A stretch of 64,000 bases of DNA from Mallotus nudiflorus (Eukaryota > Streptophyta > Magnoliopsida > Malpighiales > Euphorbiaceae), in the NCBI GenBank assembly GCA_947683625.1, contig CANTUR010000940.1, positions 124,001 through 188,000 on the forward strand. The letters are read 5' to 3'. The translations under genes and the position numbers were made by a program. Numbering within the stretch: position 1 is the stretch's first letter; each line of letters begins with the position of its first letter. Below the pieces are notes generated by a model. The model had not been told where the DNA came from, ran no database searches, and saw only the letters and a program-made list of their open reading frames with translations. Below are positions 50,915-62,773 of the stretch, in pieces.

Positions 50915-51270
50915 ATTAGAGCTCTTCGTCGATGTTCTTTCATCCCAGTTATTTTATGTAAATGTATATTTTGAACTCTGATTTATATTATAGAAACTGC
51001 AGTAGTTGTGTTATTGTATCAGAAGAGTATTGTTTTATTTTGATACTTTGTACTTTGAGTGTTGTGTTTGAATATTATATGAATATATTTATTTATGAAA
51101 AGATTTGGAGTATCTATTTTATATATCGATTTGAAATTTTAATTCAATTGTACCTTTTATTTATTTATTGTATGTTTTTATTATCTAAGGTTTGCTACGA
51201 GTTTCGAATTCGAAAGAATTCCCATTCCCTAGTGCCGGTCATGACTTCTAGTTTTAGGTCGTGACAAAGT

Positions 51271-51282
51271 TGGTATCAGAGG
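51271..51282 (+). other. Primer-binding site of element B
   Basis: TGGTATCAGAGG follows LTR B after AAGT. The last base differs from the iMet consensus, probably by mutation. Confidence 0.88.
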
Positions 51283-53695
51283 CTAGGTTTAGAGATATGG
51301 ACCTAGGTTATCGAGTCGTGTTTTCTTTGAAACTACTGCAATTAAATTAGGTTCAATCATGTCTTTGAAAAGTCTTCCTTGCATTAGGAATTCCATGTAA
51401 TTGTTAGGGAGTCTATTGTTGCTTGTGATTGTTTGAATTACTTGTTTTGTTTTTATTCTTTTTTTATTGCTGCAAGCGTGAGTCGCTCCATCAGTCGATG
51501 AGATTGATGATAGAAGTCTTTTGAGCATGAGGTTCTACCCCCTGTGTAGCCTATAAGTGTAGGGGTAGAGATGGATTTAGAAGACCTAATGATCGTCGTA
51601 GACAACGGGAATAACAGGATGAGTAGCTTGTGGCTTAGCATTGCAATGATGTTGCTTATGCAACAGGAGTTCCGTAGGATATAATGTCGATACCTTTGAT
51701 CGTACAACAGATGTAACTTCTATTTCAGTAGAGAACTTTGGATACGTCAATTCTGCGTATATTTTATATTTTGAATCTTGTTGATTTTTATGTCTTTTCA
51801 GCGAGGTGAATGCGAACTGCTTCTTCTTCAGAGACAATATTAGAAATCAGTCTTTTCAAGTTAAGGTTGTGGTTATAGTTTCAGCCCTACTACACCTATC
51901 TAGTATAGGGGTAGGTCAGAGGCAATTGTAATCTAAGGCCGAAGTAGTCATTGTAAGAGGTACAAGCAGCATTTGTGGCTAGGATAGTTGAGATTAATGA
52001 GAGATTGATAGCATTTAGCTAAGTCTAACAGTTGTTTTTTTATGCTTTGATGAGGAATCAAAAGATGTCTAATGAAGACGAATCACTTTTGTACTCTTTG
52101 ATGGTGAAGTTGTCAATTCTGACTGTAGTTCACGGTACGAGTTAAAGAGTGAGTTTTAAGATATTTCCCTCCATTTTCTAGGAAGGATAATTACCTGTGG
52201 ATATTATTGTATAGAATAAGAGAAGAGCAATTAGTTGAGAAGAATACCTGCGAACTCTTCAATCTATCACGTCATGTTGTAGGCATGATACAGTATAATA
52301 GGAGACTGGTAGAACTGTATGTTATAGGATTAAGTTCGATATATATTGACATCTGAACTGAGAACTGAAATTCAGAGAGTTATTCATGAATTCAGTATTT
52401 TAAGTGTAATTGATCTTGATGTGATATGGATTGTTGTTTCAGCACTATGCAGTGGTTGGTTATCAGAGTAAGAGGTGATTTTTAGAATTTTTGAAGAAGA
52501 ATTTAGAATTATGGGTGACAAGAGTTTTGTACCTCAGAATCTTAGCTCCATTATCACTGGTAGGAAGATACTGAGAAAAAGTTATTAGGAAACTTGGCTC
52601 TAGTCAAGGATACTTTAGTGGAGAAGTTGTTTTTCATAGATGCACTTGTTGCCTATGAGTTTCTTAATAATTTTTTTGAGGAATTGTCAGGTCTACCACC
52701 TCATAAAGATTGAATTTTGTATCGATGTGGTTCCTGATATAGCTTCTATTTCGACACAGTTGTACAGAAAGGCTCTTGCTGAGCTGAAGGAGCAATTGCA
52801 AGATCTGTTGGACAAGGGTTTTATCAGACCTTGTGTCTTTCCTTGAGGTGCACTAGTCCTTTTGGTGAAGAAGGATGGTATACTCAGACTGTGCATTGAT
52901 CACAAAGAACTGAATAAGATGACAGTGAAGAATAAGTATCCTCTTCCAAGGATAGATGATTTGTTTGATCAGCTTCAAAGTGCACAGTTCTTTTCTAAGA
53001 TTGATTTGAGGTCGGGTTATTATCAGTTACGAATCAAAGAGGCTGATGTTTCTAAAACAGCATTCCGCACTCGATATGGCCACTATGAATTTTTGGTTAT
53101 GTCGTTTAGCTTGACTAAAGCACCAGCAACGTTTATGGATCTAATGAACAGGGTATTCAGACCATTTATGGATAAGTTTGTAGTAGTTTTCATCAATGAT
53201 ATACTAGTGTATTCGAAGAGTATGGAGGGGCATGTATATCACTTGATGACTGTACTACAGACATTGAGAGAACATCAGCTTTATGCTAGATTCTCGAAGT
53301 GTGATTTTTGGTTGGAGAGTATTGCTTTCCTTGGACATGTGGTGTCTAAAAAGGGTATCCAGGTTGATCCATAAAAGAACGAGGCAGTATCTGAGTGGCC
53401 TAAACTGACTTCAGTTACTGAGATTCAGAGTTTTCTGGGTTTAGTTGGGTATTATAGGGGTTTTGAGTAGAGTTTTCTAGAATTGCAGCTCATATGACCT
53501 TCCTAACTCAGAAGAATGTGAAGTTTGTGTAATCAGATGTTTATTAGAATACTTTTCAAATACTGAAGAAGACTGTTGATCTAAGAGTTACATGAGTTAG
53601 TGGATCAGGGTCTGATGATAAAGATGAGTATATCTGGTGGACTGCTAGCTCAGTTCAAGGTTTGATCTGTGTTGAGAGATTAGGATTAAGGTAGT
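51283..53695 (+). pseudogene. Defective chromovirus internal region 'B' (gag and RT remnants)
   Basis: Decayed gag begins near 51478 with sequence related to the Arg-rich start of the complete copy. The second half of Gag aligns at about 52200-52400. A jump then removes the zinc motifs and the protease active site; similarity resumes near 52410 with the post-protease segment. Reverse transcriptase is largely readable (52690-53374): DLLDKGFIRP, VKNKYPLPRIDDLFDQL, FSKIDLRSGY, and the catalytic FIDD replaced by FIND. After the RT thumb, a second jump near 53570 deletes nearly all of RNase H. The region stops at 53695 inside the RNase H-integrase linker, where LTR G begins. No function is likely. 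The same lesions occur in the copy at 57111-59632. Confidence 0.88.
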
Positions 53696-56600
53696 TTTTT
53701 TTATATACATGTTTTTTTTAACAAAAAAATCAAAGTTGCCTTAATTACAGTTTTACCCCTCCTTCATCTTCTTCCTCCCAACACGTTTTCAGCCATTTCA
53801 AGCTGGTTTTCTTTGCTGTCACTGTGCTTTCCGGTGTGCCACCTTCCCTTCCAGCCATTCTTGACGTCCCAAGCTCCCATTTCCGACGTTGTTTGGCCGG
53901 ATTTTCATCAAGAAGCCAAAAATCGACTTAGCTCCGACCAAGCACTTTCCGGCCACCAAATTTGATGATGTCGGTCTCTATCTTCTCCTTGAGCTCTGGT
54001 GAGTGTGATTCCAAGCTTTTTTTCACTTGATTTGGTCTAGAATTGCTTAGGTTTCAATTTCTTCAAATCAGCCATTTTGGGTTTTGAATTTTTTTTAGCT
54101 TTAATGTGATTGATTCATGAAAAATTCCTTCACATGAAAAATTCCTTCACAAAATTTGTTCCTGGAAGCTTAATCTACATGCTATAATTTTTTTTAGAAT
54201 TTTTGGAATTTATTTTAATTTTTGTGAATTTTTGATTATTTTATTATTATTTTCTAATTTTCGAAAATTAATTAATTAAATTATGAAATTGTGTTTTATG
54301 GTGATTATAGGAGTTGAAATGAATTATAGAAATTTATTTGTAATTTTTGTGAATTTTTATGTATTTATTTGGAATTTATTAAGTTTATGTAATTTTGAAA
54401 AATAGGGTTAATTATGTGTTTAATTGAAATAAATTGGTAAATTGAGTATATTTATTGATATTATTGAATTATATGTTGAGAAATTAATTTTTGAGTAATT
54501 ATATAATTTTTGGTGAATTTTTGAACATTTATAGTGAATATAAATATATAGGGGTATTTTGGTAATTTTACACTAAATTGGCTAAAAATATAATTAAATT
54601 GGTTTTAATAATTATTTGAGCTATAAAAATGATTTCTGCAAATTTTTAGTATTTTTAACTAATTAAAACTATTTTTCGTAAATTATTTTCAAATTATATA
54701 TAATACACTATTTTTCTAAATAAATGGGTTTTTATTGATTTTTAGTATGTTTTAGGGTTAATTACGTAACTTGGATTTATAAAATATATTTTTATTATAT
54801 AAGGGCATTTTCGGTATTTTATAATTATTTTGTGAATTGTGAACCTCAATCGGTGAATTGTAGTTTGGAGTCCGACCGAGGGATTGTGGTTGTAATTTTG
54901 TGTTTATTCCGAAGTGTATTTCTTTGCAGGATCGGCTCTACTTTTTAAGTAGAGAGATGTCCGTTTTACAGGGGAGGTTCTACCGGATTTTCGGTAGAAT
55001 TCTCATAAAACGTGATGTCCAGTCAAATTCCTATTCTAATTCTGTGTCTAAAATTCTAGATCGAGTGTTTAGAATTTTCGTTAACTTTATTCTGATTTCA
55101 TGTTGTCATTTGTTTGTCTAGCTGCGCCGAGATCGAGGCCTAATGGATCAGGCCCGCCGAGTTTGTCTCGTGGAGCGCTAACATGTGAGTTATTATACTG
55201 TATATATATGCACTGCATATAGGGTGCATTATTTAGAATTTTTCATTTTCATTATATGTTTTAAAAGGGATTTAAATTATAATATTTTTTGTATATCTAG
55301 GATTGCATTTTTATATATATGCATATTAAATAATTATGCATGTTAGTTTGATATATGCACATTAAACAATTAGGTTTAGGTTTAATACATTTGAGTAATA
55401 TACACATGTTTTAAAATGTACACTTAGACATAATTATTTTATTAAATGATTAGTATACTTTAGGTATAGTTTCAGTAGATTTTAGGTTTATTCTTAAATA
55501 ATTGCATGTTAAATTATAAACCTACACTTAAATTATTTTTAAGTTTATTTTTGGTATATTTTTTATTTATTTCCAAATAAATAAATGTTTTATTATTAAA
55601 TTAAACCTAGCACATTAGTGGTATATTTAGGGTTTATTTTTGATATATGCATGCTAGATAATTAGGTTTATTTTTAGTATATTTGTGAATATATGTTAAA
55701 CACAAACACGTATTTAAATGAATATTTATACATAAATGTTTTATTAAATGATTTGTGTACTTAGGGTATATCTTTTGCATATTTAAGTATATTTTTAAGA
55801 TAATGCATGTTATATTACTGTTACTCATTTAAATTGTTTTTAACTATATTAATGATTTATCTTTAGTTTATTTCGTATTTTATTTGACACACACACATAT
55901 ATATATATACCTGAAATATACTGGGTATATTTTAGGTATATTTTTGGTATATATATATATATATATAGTTGGTTTTACTATTATGAATATTGTTCTACAT
56001 TAATTATTTTTCGAATTAATGATTTATTCTAAATGAAGGATATCAATAGAACGTGCTTCCTAGTGGGCAGCACTAGGACCGTGTACGTACCGGTACCATA
56101 GATAAGGATTGAGTGAGAGTTAAAATTGGGTGATTATAATTGATTTAATTGATTTGACTAAGATTAATGGTATGTTAGATAGTGTGATTGCGGGGCCAAT
56201 CACACTGACAATCAGACTGCTGGAGCTCAATTGACTTAGTGTCTCGGGGCCAATCTACTGTCCATAAGTAAATTGAATGATCTATTGGGTTGATTGTGAT
56301 GTGAGGTGATAGATAGTGTGATTGCTGGAGCTCGGTTGACCAAGTGTCTCAGGGCCAATCACACTGACAGTTAGACTACTAGAGCTCGGTTGACTTAGTG
56401 TCTCGGGGCCAGTCTGCTGTCAAAATTGGAATAAGTGTTCTATTTGGAATCAAGTGAGCCTGCATTGCTAGAGTGATGATGGGGTTGTTGAGGTTGTTAT
56501 TATTAGGGTTCTATGGATCCTTTATGAATTTAATCAAACGTTTTCCTACATTCTGTATATTTATAAAAGCAGAGTTTGGCATTCGTGTGAAATGTGTATA

Positions 56601-57094
56601 TATATATATATATATATAAATATAAGAATGCCTGATTGTTATGATTTAGTTTGCATGTATATATAGTATAATAATTCACTCAGTGAGGTCTGACCCCCCT
56701 CAATTATTTTTTTCAGGAGATTTCATATCGTCAGACCTTAGTTGTAGAGTTCCTCGCCAGTGTTCTTCAGTCCTAGCTATTTTATGCAAATATATATTCT
56801 GAACTTTGAATTGTATTCTAGAAACTGCAGTAGTAGTGTTATAATTTTTGGAAGTGTATTATTTTGTTTAGATATTAAATACTCTGAGAATTTGTATTTG
56901 AACATTATACGAATATGTATTCATTTATAAAAGGATTTAGAGTATTTATTTATTGATTCAGAAAAATTTTAATTCGATCGTACTTTTATTTATTTATTGT
57001 ATGATTTTATTTTCTTCGGCTTGTTACGGGTTCCGGATTCTAAAGAATTCCCGTTCCTTAGCGTCGGTCATGACTCCTAGTTTAGGTCATGACA
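53696..57094 (+). mobile_element. Chromovirus LTR 'G', truncated at its 5' end
   Basis: About 3.4 kb, ending GTCATGACA and followed by AAGT and a perfect primer site, so it is the 5' LTR of the next element. Roughly the first 480 bp are missing; a T-rich join at 53696 marks the break with element B. The hairpin stem at 54936-54954 is CTCTACTT/AAGTAGAG, a paired change from the usual CTCTACTC/GAGTAGAG. The long-hairpin array is doubled to four units (56184-56420). A (TA)n run lies near 56598. Confidence 0.88.
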
Positions 57095-57098
57095 AAGT

Positions 57099-57110
57099 TG
57101 GTATCAGAGC
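57099..57110 (+). other. Primer-binding site of element G
   Basis: TGGTATCAGAGC, a perfect iMet primer match, after the AAGT spacer. Confidence 0.93.
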
Positions 57111-59632
57111 ACAGTTCTGTGTCAGGGCTTAGTTGTTTGAGTTGTGGCCCTAGTTTTCAAAGTCATATTTTCTTTGGAAGTACTGCAGTGAATTAGGTTC
57201 GGTCATGTCTTTGAAAAGTCTTCTTTGCATTAGGAATTCTGCGTAACCGTTAGGGTGTTTGATGTTGTGATTGTTTGAACTATTTATTTATTTTTGCTCC
57301 TTGTTGATTGCCGTGAGCTTGAATCGCTCCATCGATCGATGAGATCGATGATAGTTGATCTTCTGAGCACGAGGTTCTACCCCCTATGCATCCTGTTAGG
57401 TGTAAGGGTAGAGATGGATTTAGAAGGCCTGATGAGCACTGTTGACAGTGGGAATAACTGAATGAGGAGCTGGTGGCTTAGCATTACAATGATGTTGCTT
57501 CTGCAACAGGAGTTTCGTAGGATGCGGTGTTGATACCTTCGATCGTTCAGCAGATGTAATTTCTTTTTCAGCCAAGAACTTGAGACATGTCAATTCTGTG
57601 TATATTCTATATTCTGAATTCTGTTGATTTCCATATCTTTTCAGTGCAGTGAATGTGAATTGTTTCTTCTGCAGAGACAATATTGATAATCAGTCTTTTC
57701 AAGTTCAAGTTGTGGTTATAGTTCCAGCTCTACTACACCTATCTAGTATAGGGGTAGGTTAGAGGCAACTATAACTCAAGGGTTAAGGTAGTCATTGTAA
57801 GCAGTACAAGCATTCCTTTTGGACTTGAACGTGCAACAATTGTGGCCAGGATAGCCGAGACTAATAAGAGCTTGATAGCATTTAATCAAGTTTGACAATT
57901 ATTTGATTATGCTTTGACGGGGGAATTGGAAAATGTCTAATGAAGACGAAGCACTCTTGTATTCCTTATGGCAAGCTGTCAGTTCTGACTGCAACACATA
58001 ATTTGAGTTAAAGGGGGATTTCTAAGATACTTCCATCCACCTTTAAGGAAGGATAATTACCTGTATCAGCTATTGCACAGAGTAAGGGAAGAGCAATCAG
58101 TTGAGAAGATTACCTGTAAACTCTTCAATCTGATACGTCATGCTGAAGACGTAATACAGTATAAGAAGAGACTGGTAGAATTATGTGTTATAGGATTAAG
58201 CGTAATATATTGGCATCTGAACCGAGAATTGAGATTCAGAGAGTTATTGTGAATTCAGTCTTTTGGGTGTAATTAATCTTGATGAGATGTGAAAGGGTTG
58301 TCAGGAATATCTGGCTCTAGTTGAGTATACTTTAGTGGAGAAGTTGTCTCTCCCAGATGTTTTAATTGCCTGTGAGTTACCAAGTTTACCACTTTACAGA
58401 GATTGAATTCTGTATCAATGTGGTTCTTGATATAACTTCTATTTCAATGTAGTCCTACAAAATGACTCTTGCAGAGCTGTAGGAGCAATTGCAAGAGCTG
58501 TATGACCAAGGTTTTGTCAGACCTTATGTTTCTCTTTGGGGTGCACTAGTCCTATTGTAAGGAAGAAGGATGGTACCTTGAGACTGTGCATTGATTGTAG
58601 AGAGATGAACAGGGTAACAGTGAAGGACAAGTATCCTCTTTTGAGGATAGATGACCTGTCTGATCAGCTACAGGGTGCATAGTTCTTTTCTAAAGTTGAT
58701 TTGAAGTCGGGTTATCATTAGTTGTGGATCAGTTTGTAGTAGTCTTCATTAATGATATACTAGTGTATTCGAAGTGAATGAAAGGGCACGTATATCACTT
58801 GAGGACTATACCACAGACACTAAGAGAATGTCAGCTTTATGCTAAATTCAGGAAGTATGATCATTGGATGGAGAGTGTTGTTTTTCTTAGAATTGTGGCG
58901 TTTAAAGATAGAATTCGAGTTGATCCACAAAAGATCAAAACAGCATTTGAGCAGCCCAGACTGACTGAATCCATTGAGATCTGTAATTTTCTAGGTTTAA
59001 TTGGGTATCATAGGAAATCTGAATAGAATTCTCTAGAATTGCAGCTCCTATGACCCATATAACTCAGAAGAATGGGAAGATTATGTGAATAGATGTTTGT
59101 TAGAACAGCTTCCAAGTACTGAAGAAGACTGATTGATATGAGGGTTACGTGAACTTTAGAGGATAAGACCTGATATCATTACAACATTTCATCATATCAT
59201 CATAGCATCTCATTATAGCATTTCATCGCGACATTTCATTCTAGCATTTCATCACGACATTTCATTCTAGCATTTCATCATAACATTTCATTATATCATC
59301 TCATCATGACATTCATCATAGCATGTCATCATGACATATCACCATAGAATGATATGTTGATAGGAGATGGCGAAGTTAATGATACAGGGTTGATGTTGTA
59401 ATTTGAGAAAGGGATTCTATATAAGCTGTGGAAATGAACTTGCAGTGTACATCCAGATGGTTACCAAGAATTATCACAGTATTCAGGATCAGTACTAGTG
59501 GGTTGGATTATAGAAGGAGGTGATTGATTGTATTTCTAAGTGTTAAAATTACCAGCCAGTGAAAGCTGAACATCAGAAGTCTTCTGGGAAGTTTCGATCT
59601 CTTTTGAATTTGGGTGGAAATGAGAGAGAATT
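57111..59632 (+). pseudogene. Defective chromovirus internal region 'G'
   Basis: Collinear with region B: leader, decayed gag from about 57318, Gag second half near 58040-58260, then the same jump over the zinc motifs and protease active site (near 58275). RT remnants follow (about 58490-59010), with a further deletion inside RT and the active site reading FIND. A finger-to-thumb stretch remains open at 58778-59026. The RNase H deletion has the same join as in B (near 59130). A 16-bp minisatellite lies at 59165-59345. The zinc-binding part of integrase resumes at 59440 and is cut at 59632 by the incoming LTR H. Confidence 0.87.
59165..59345 (+). repeat. Minisatellite of about 16 bp units inside element G
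   Basis: About eleven units built on CATTTCATnnnnnCA (for example CATTTCATCACGACA and CATTTCATTCTAG). It replaces the RNase H-to-integrase linker and is absent from region B and from the complete element, so it expanded after the two copies separated. Confidence 0.85.
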
Positions 59633-62600
59633 TGTCACGACCCAAAACAGGGGCCATGACCGGCGCTAGGGAACGGGAATTCTTTCGAATCCGAAACCCG
59701 TAGCAAGCCTAAAAATAAAATAAATACGCAATAATAACCATAAAAATATAATATGCAGCGAAAAATAAAAATCATAAATATTACAATATCATCCATATCA
59801 ACTGGATTCAATTCAAAACTCATTACACCACATATATAATCTCATAAATGTATAATCTTTAATACAAATCCAATTTTACTATAATACATCTCTTTAAAAC
59901 AAATACTTTATTTCACAACTACTGCAGTGTCTAGATAAAATAAATAAGACTCAAGTATATAATTTACATAAAGAAGCTGGGGCGGAAGAAATCCGGCGTA
60001 TCGACCTGCTACTGAGGTTTGAGGAAGTTGACTCTCCTGAAAAATAGTCAACGGAGGGGAGTCAGACCTCACTGAGTGAATTACTATAATACATATACAT
60101 ACACTCTAAGTGATAATGCATACAGTCAACAGTATATGAGTAATATGTATATATACAGGCAAGTTCATATAGATGCAGAAAAATCATTTTATATATTTTG
60201 TCTGAAAATCAACTTTTATGAAGGATCACATAGAACCCTAGAATATCGCAACCTCAGAAAATAGTGTTAAACAACACTCTAGCCATACAGGCTCACTGAT
60301 TCCAAATATATCCACTTAATCCATATGGACAGTAGACTGGCCCCGAGACACTAAGTCAACCGAGCTCCAGCAGTCTGACTGCCAGTGTGATTGGCCCCGA
60401 GACACTTGGTCAACCGAGCTCCAGCAATCACACCCACAAACCACATCTCACATATATCAATAATCATAATCAAATCGATATCCACAAATAAGTTAGTAAT
60501 AAAGCCTAAATACTATAGGCGTACCGGTACGTACTCGGTCCTAGTGCTGCCCACTAGGTAGCACGTTCTATTGATATCCTTCATTCTTAAATATAAAACA
60601 TTCATTCACAAAAATAAATGATGCATGGATATAAATGAAATAGCAATATAAACCATATATATACCGAAAATATACCAAACATAAACCTGGTATATTTTGA
60701 GTATATATATGTCAAATAAATCCAATCAAATCATGAATTAAACTAAAAATATATTTAAAAACATTTTAAATATATTTTATTAATAAAACATGTATATAAT
60801 TTATTATATACCAAAAATATACTTGAATATAAATCATGTTATTTATGCATATTTAGTCAAAATAAAACATGCATTTTCTAAATCATGCATCCTAAGCATA
60901 TATATATAATATAGTAACTCACCTAATGCGCTCCACGAGACGGGTCCGACGGGCCTGGTCCACTAACCCTCGGTCTCGGCGCAACTAAACAAGAAATAAT
61001 TAATCGACATCAGAATAACCCTAACAGAAATCCTAGAATTCAATCTAGAGTATTCAACACAGAATCGGAAATTAGGGTTCGACTGGATATCACGTTTTAC
61101 GAGAATTCTACCGGAAATCCGGCAGAACCTCCCCTGTAAAACGGACATCTCTCTACTCAAAAGAGTAGAGCCGACCCTGCAAAGAAAATACACTTAAAAA
61201 ATAAACACCACAATCAATCACAACCCCTCGGTCGAACTCCAGACTACAATCTGTCGACCGGGGTCCACAAACACAGAATATATATTCAAATATACCAAAA
61301 ATATCCTTAAATCATAAAAATACATTTCATACGTAGAAATTACATAATAAATCTTGAAACACTGTAAAAATCGATTAAAATTCATTTTATTAGAAAAACC
61401 GTATATTATATATATAATTGAAAATAATTCCCGGAAAATAGTTTTAATTAGTTAAAAATACCAAATATTTTGTAGAAATCATTTTTATACCTTAAATAAA
61501 TATTAAAACCAATTAAATTACATTTTTAGGCAATTTAGGGTAAAATTACCAAAATACCCCTATATATATATATATACCTAAATTACTTCAAAAATTCACC
61601 AAAAATCATACAATTATCCAAAATTAATTTTCTCAACATATTTATCAATAATATCAATAATTAAACTCAATTAACCAATTAAATTCAATTTAAAACACAA
61701 TTAACTTAATTTTACAAAATCACATAAACTTCAATAATTAAAAATAAATACTTAGAAATTCATAAAAATTCCAAATAAATTTCTATAATTCATTTCAACA
61801 CCTAATTCAACCATAAACTCCAATTTCATAATTTAAATAATTAATTTCCGAATATTAGAAAATAATATTAAAATATTCAAAAATACCCAAAAATCCAAAC
61901 AATCTCCAAAAATTCTACAAAAATTCATACATGAAGATTAAGCTACCAAGAACAACATTTGTGAAGGAATTTTCCATGAATCATCCAAATCGAAGCTCAA
62001 AAAAATCGAAAACCCAAAGTGGCTGAAATTTTCAAATCAAAACCTAAGCAATTCTAGACCATTTTAGCTCAAACCAAAGCTAGAATAACACTCACCGGAG
62101 CTCAAGGAGAAGAAAGAGACCGGCGGTGTCGAAAACGATGGCCGGAGGAGGGAGAAACGGCGGTGAGGAAATGGTGGTCGGCGTCGGGCGCGGGAGAGAA
62201 AGAAGAAGAAGAAGAAAAAGAAAAAGAAAGAAAAGGAAAGAAAAAGAAAAAGAAAAAGAAAGAAAAAGGAAAAGAAAGAGAAAAAAGAAAAAAGAAATAA
62301 AATAAATTAAAATAATTAAATATTAATAAATAATTAATAATAAAATAATAAATTTTAATAATTTAATAATAAATAAAATAATCAAATAATAATAAATAAA
62401 TAATAAAATATTAAGGTAATAATAAACCCTAATTAAATAAATATACACACACAGGCTTTATTTAATAATTTAAAAATATGTATGAGTTCATGCAAACCCG
62501 TAAATACATTTAAAATAATTAATAATACATTGTTTACGTGGAAATTTCCCCGAAAATGAAAGTCCCGGGAAAATTTTACGTAAAACACTGTATATAAGAC

Positions 62601-62727
62601 ACAGTAATTAAAATAGGTTTAAAATACATATCAACTCATAAAAATATCGTATAATGCATAAAAATTATTGACACTGTATATCCCGGTACAGTGTAAAAAT
62701 ATTTTTTAAAAAACACGGGATATTACA
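59633..62727 (-). mobile_element. 3' LTR 'H' of a second, younger chromovirus
   Basis: A 3095-bp LTR from TGTCACGACC to GGGATATTACA on the plus strand, very similar to the LTRs at 12355 and 20495. It inserted into element G; the left flank is GAATT. Polypurine tract and pol follow on the right, so it is the 3' LTR of an element extending beyond the window. It lacks the 16-bp triplication of the other two LTRs and has a 14-bp deletion near 60815. Confidence 0.93.
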
Positions 62728-62740
62728 GTCTTCCCCCCTT
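62728..62740 (-). other. Polypurine tract of element H
   Basis: The minus strand reads AAGGGGGGAAGAC immediately upstream of LTR H, identical to the tract at 15484-15496. Confidence 0.9.
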
Positions 62741-62773
62741 ACAAGAATTCGTCCCCGAATTCCAAAAAGAAGA

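Larger units (their letters stand above)
31405..51266 (+). mobile_element. 5' LTR 'B', one LTR split into four pieces by nested LTRs
   Basis: The pieces 31405-32027, 35251-36201, 45944-47681 and 50915-51266 join in order to one LTR of the TGTAATAACCC subtype, collinear with LTR A. Interruptions are LTRs at 32028-35250, 36202-45943 (itself split twice) and 47682-50914, each bordered by a 5-bp duplication of B sequence. The LTR ends GTCGTGACA and is followed by AAGT and a primer site, so it is the 5' LTR of the plus-strand element continuing to 53695. Its own hairpin at 46252-46267 has a changed but still complementary stem. It is the oldest layer of this nest. Confidence 0.92.

Noticed and set aside
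59165..59345. CRISPR-like array
   Set aside because: Units are 16 bp, directly adjacent and without spacers, in a plant retroelement. It is a minisatellite.
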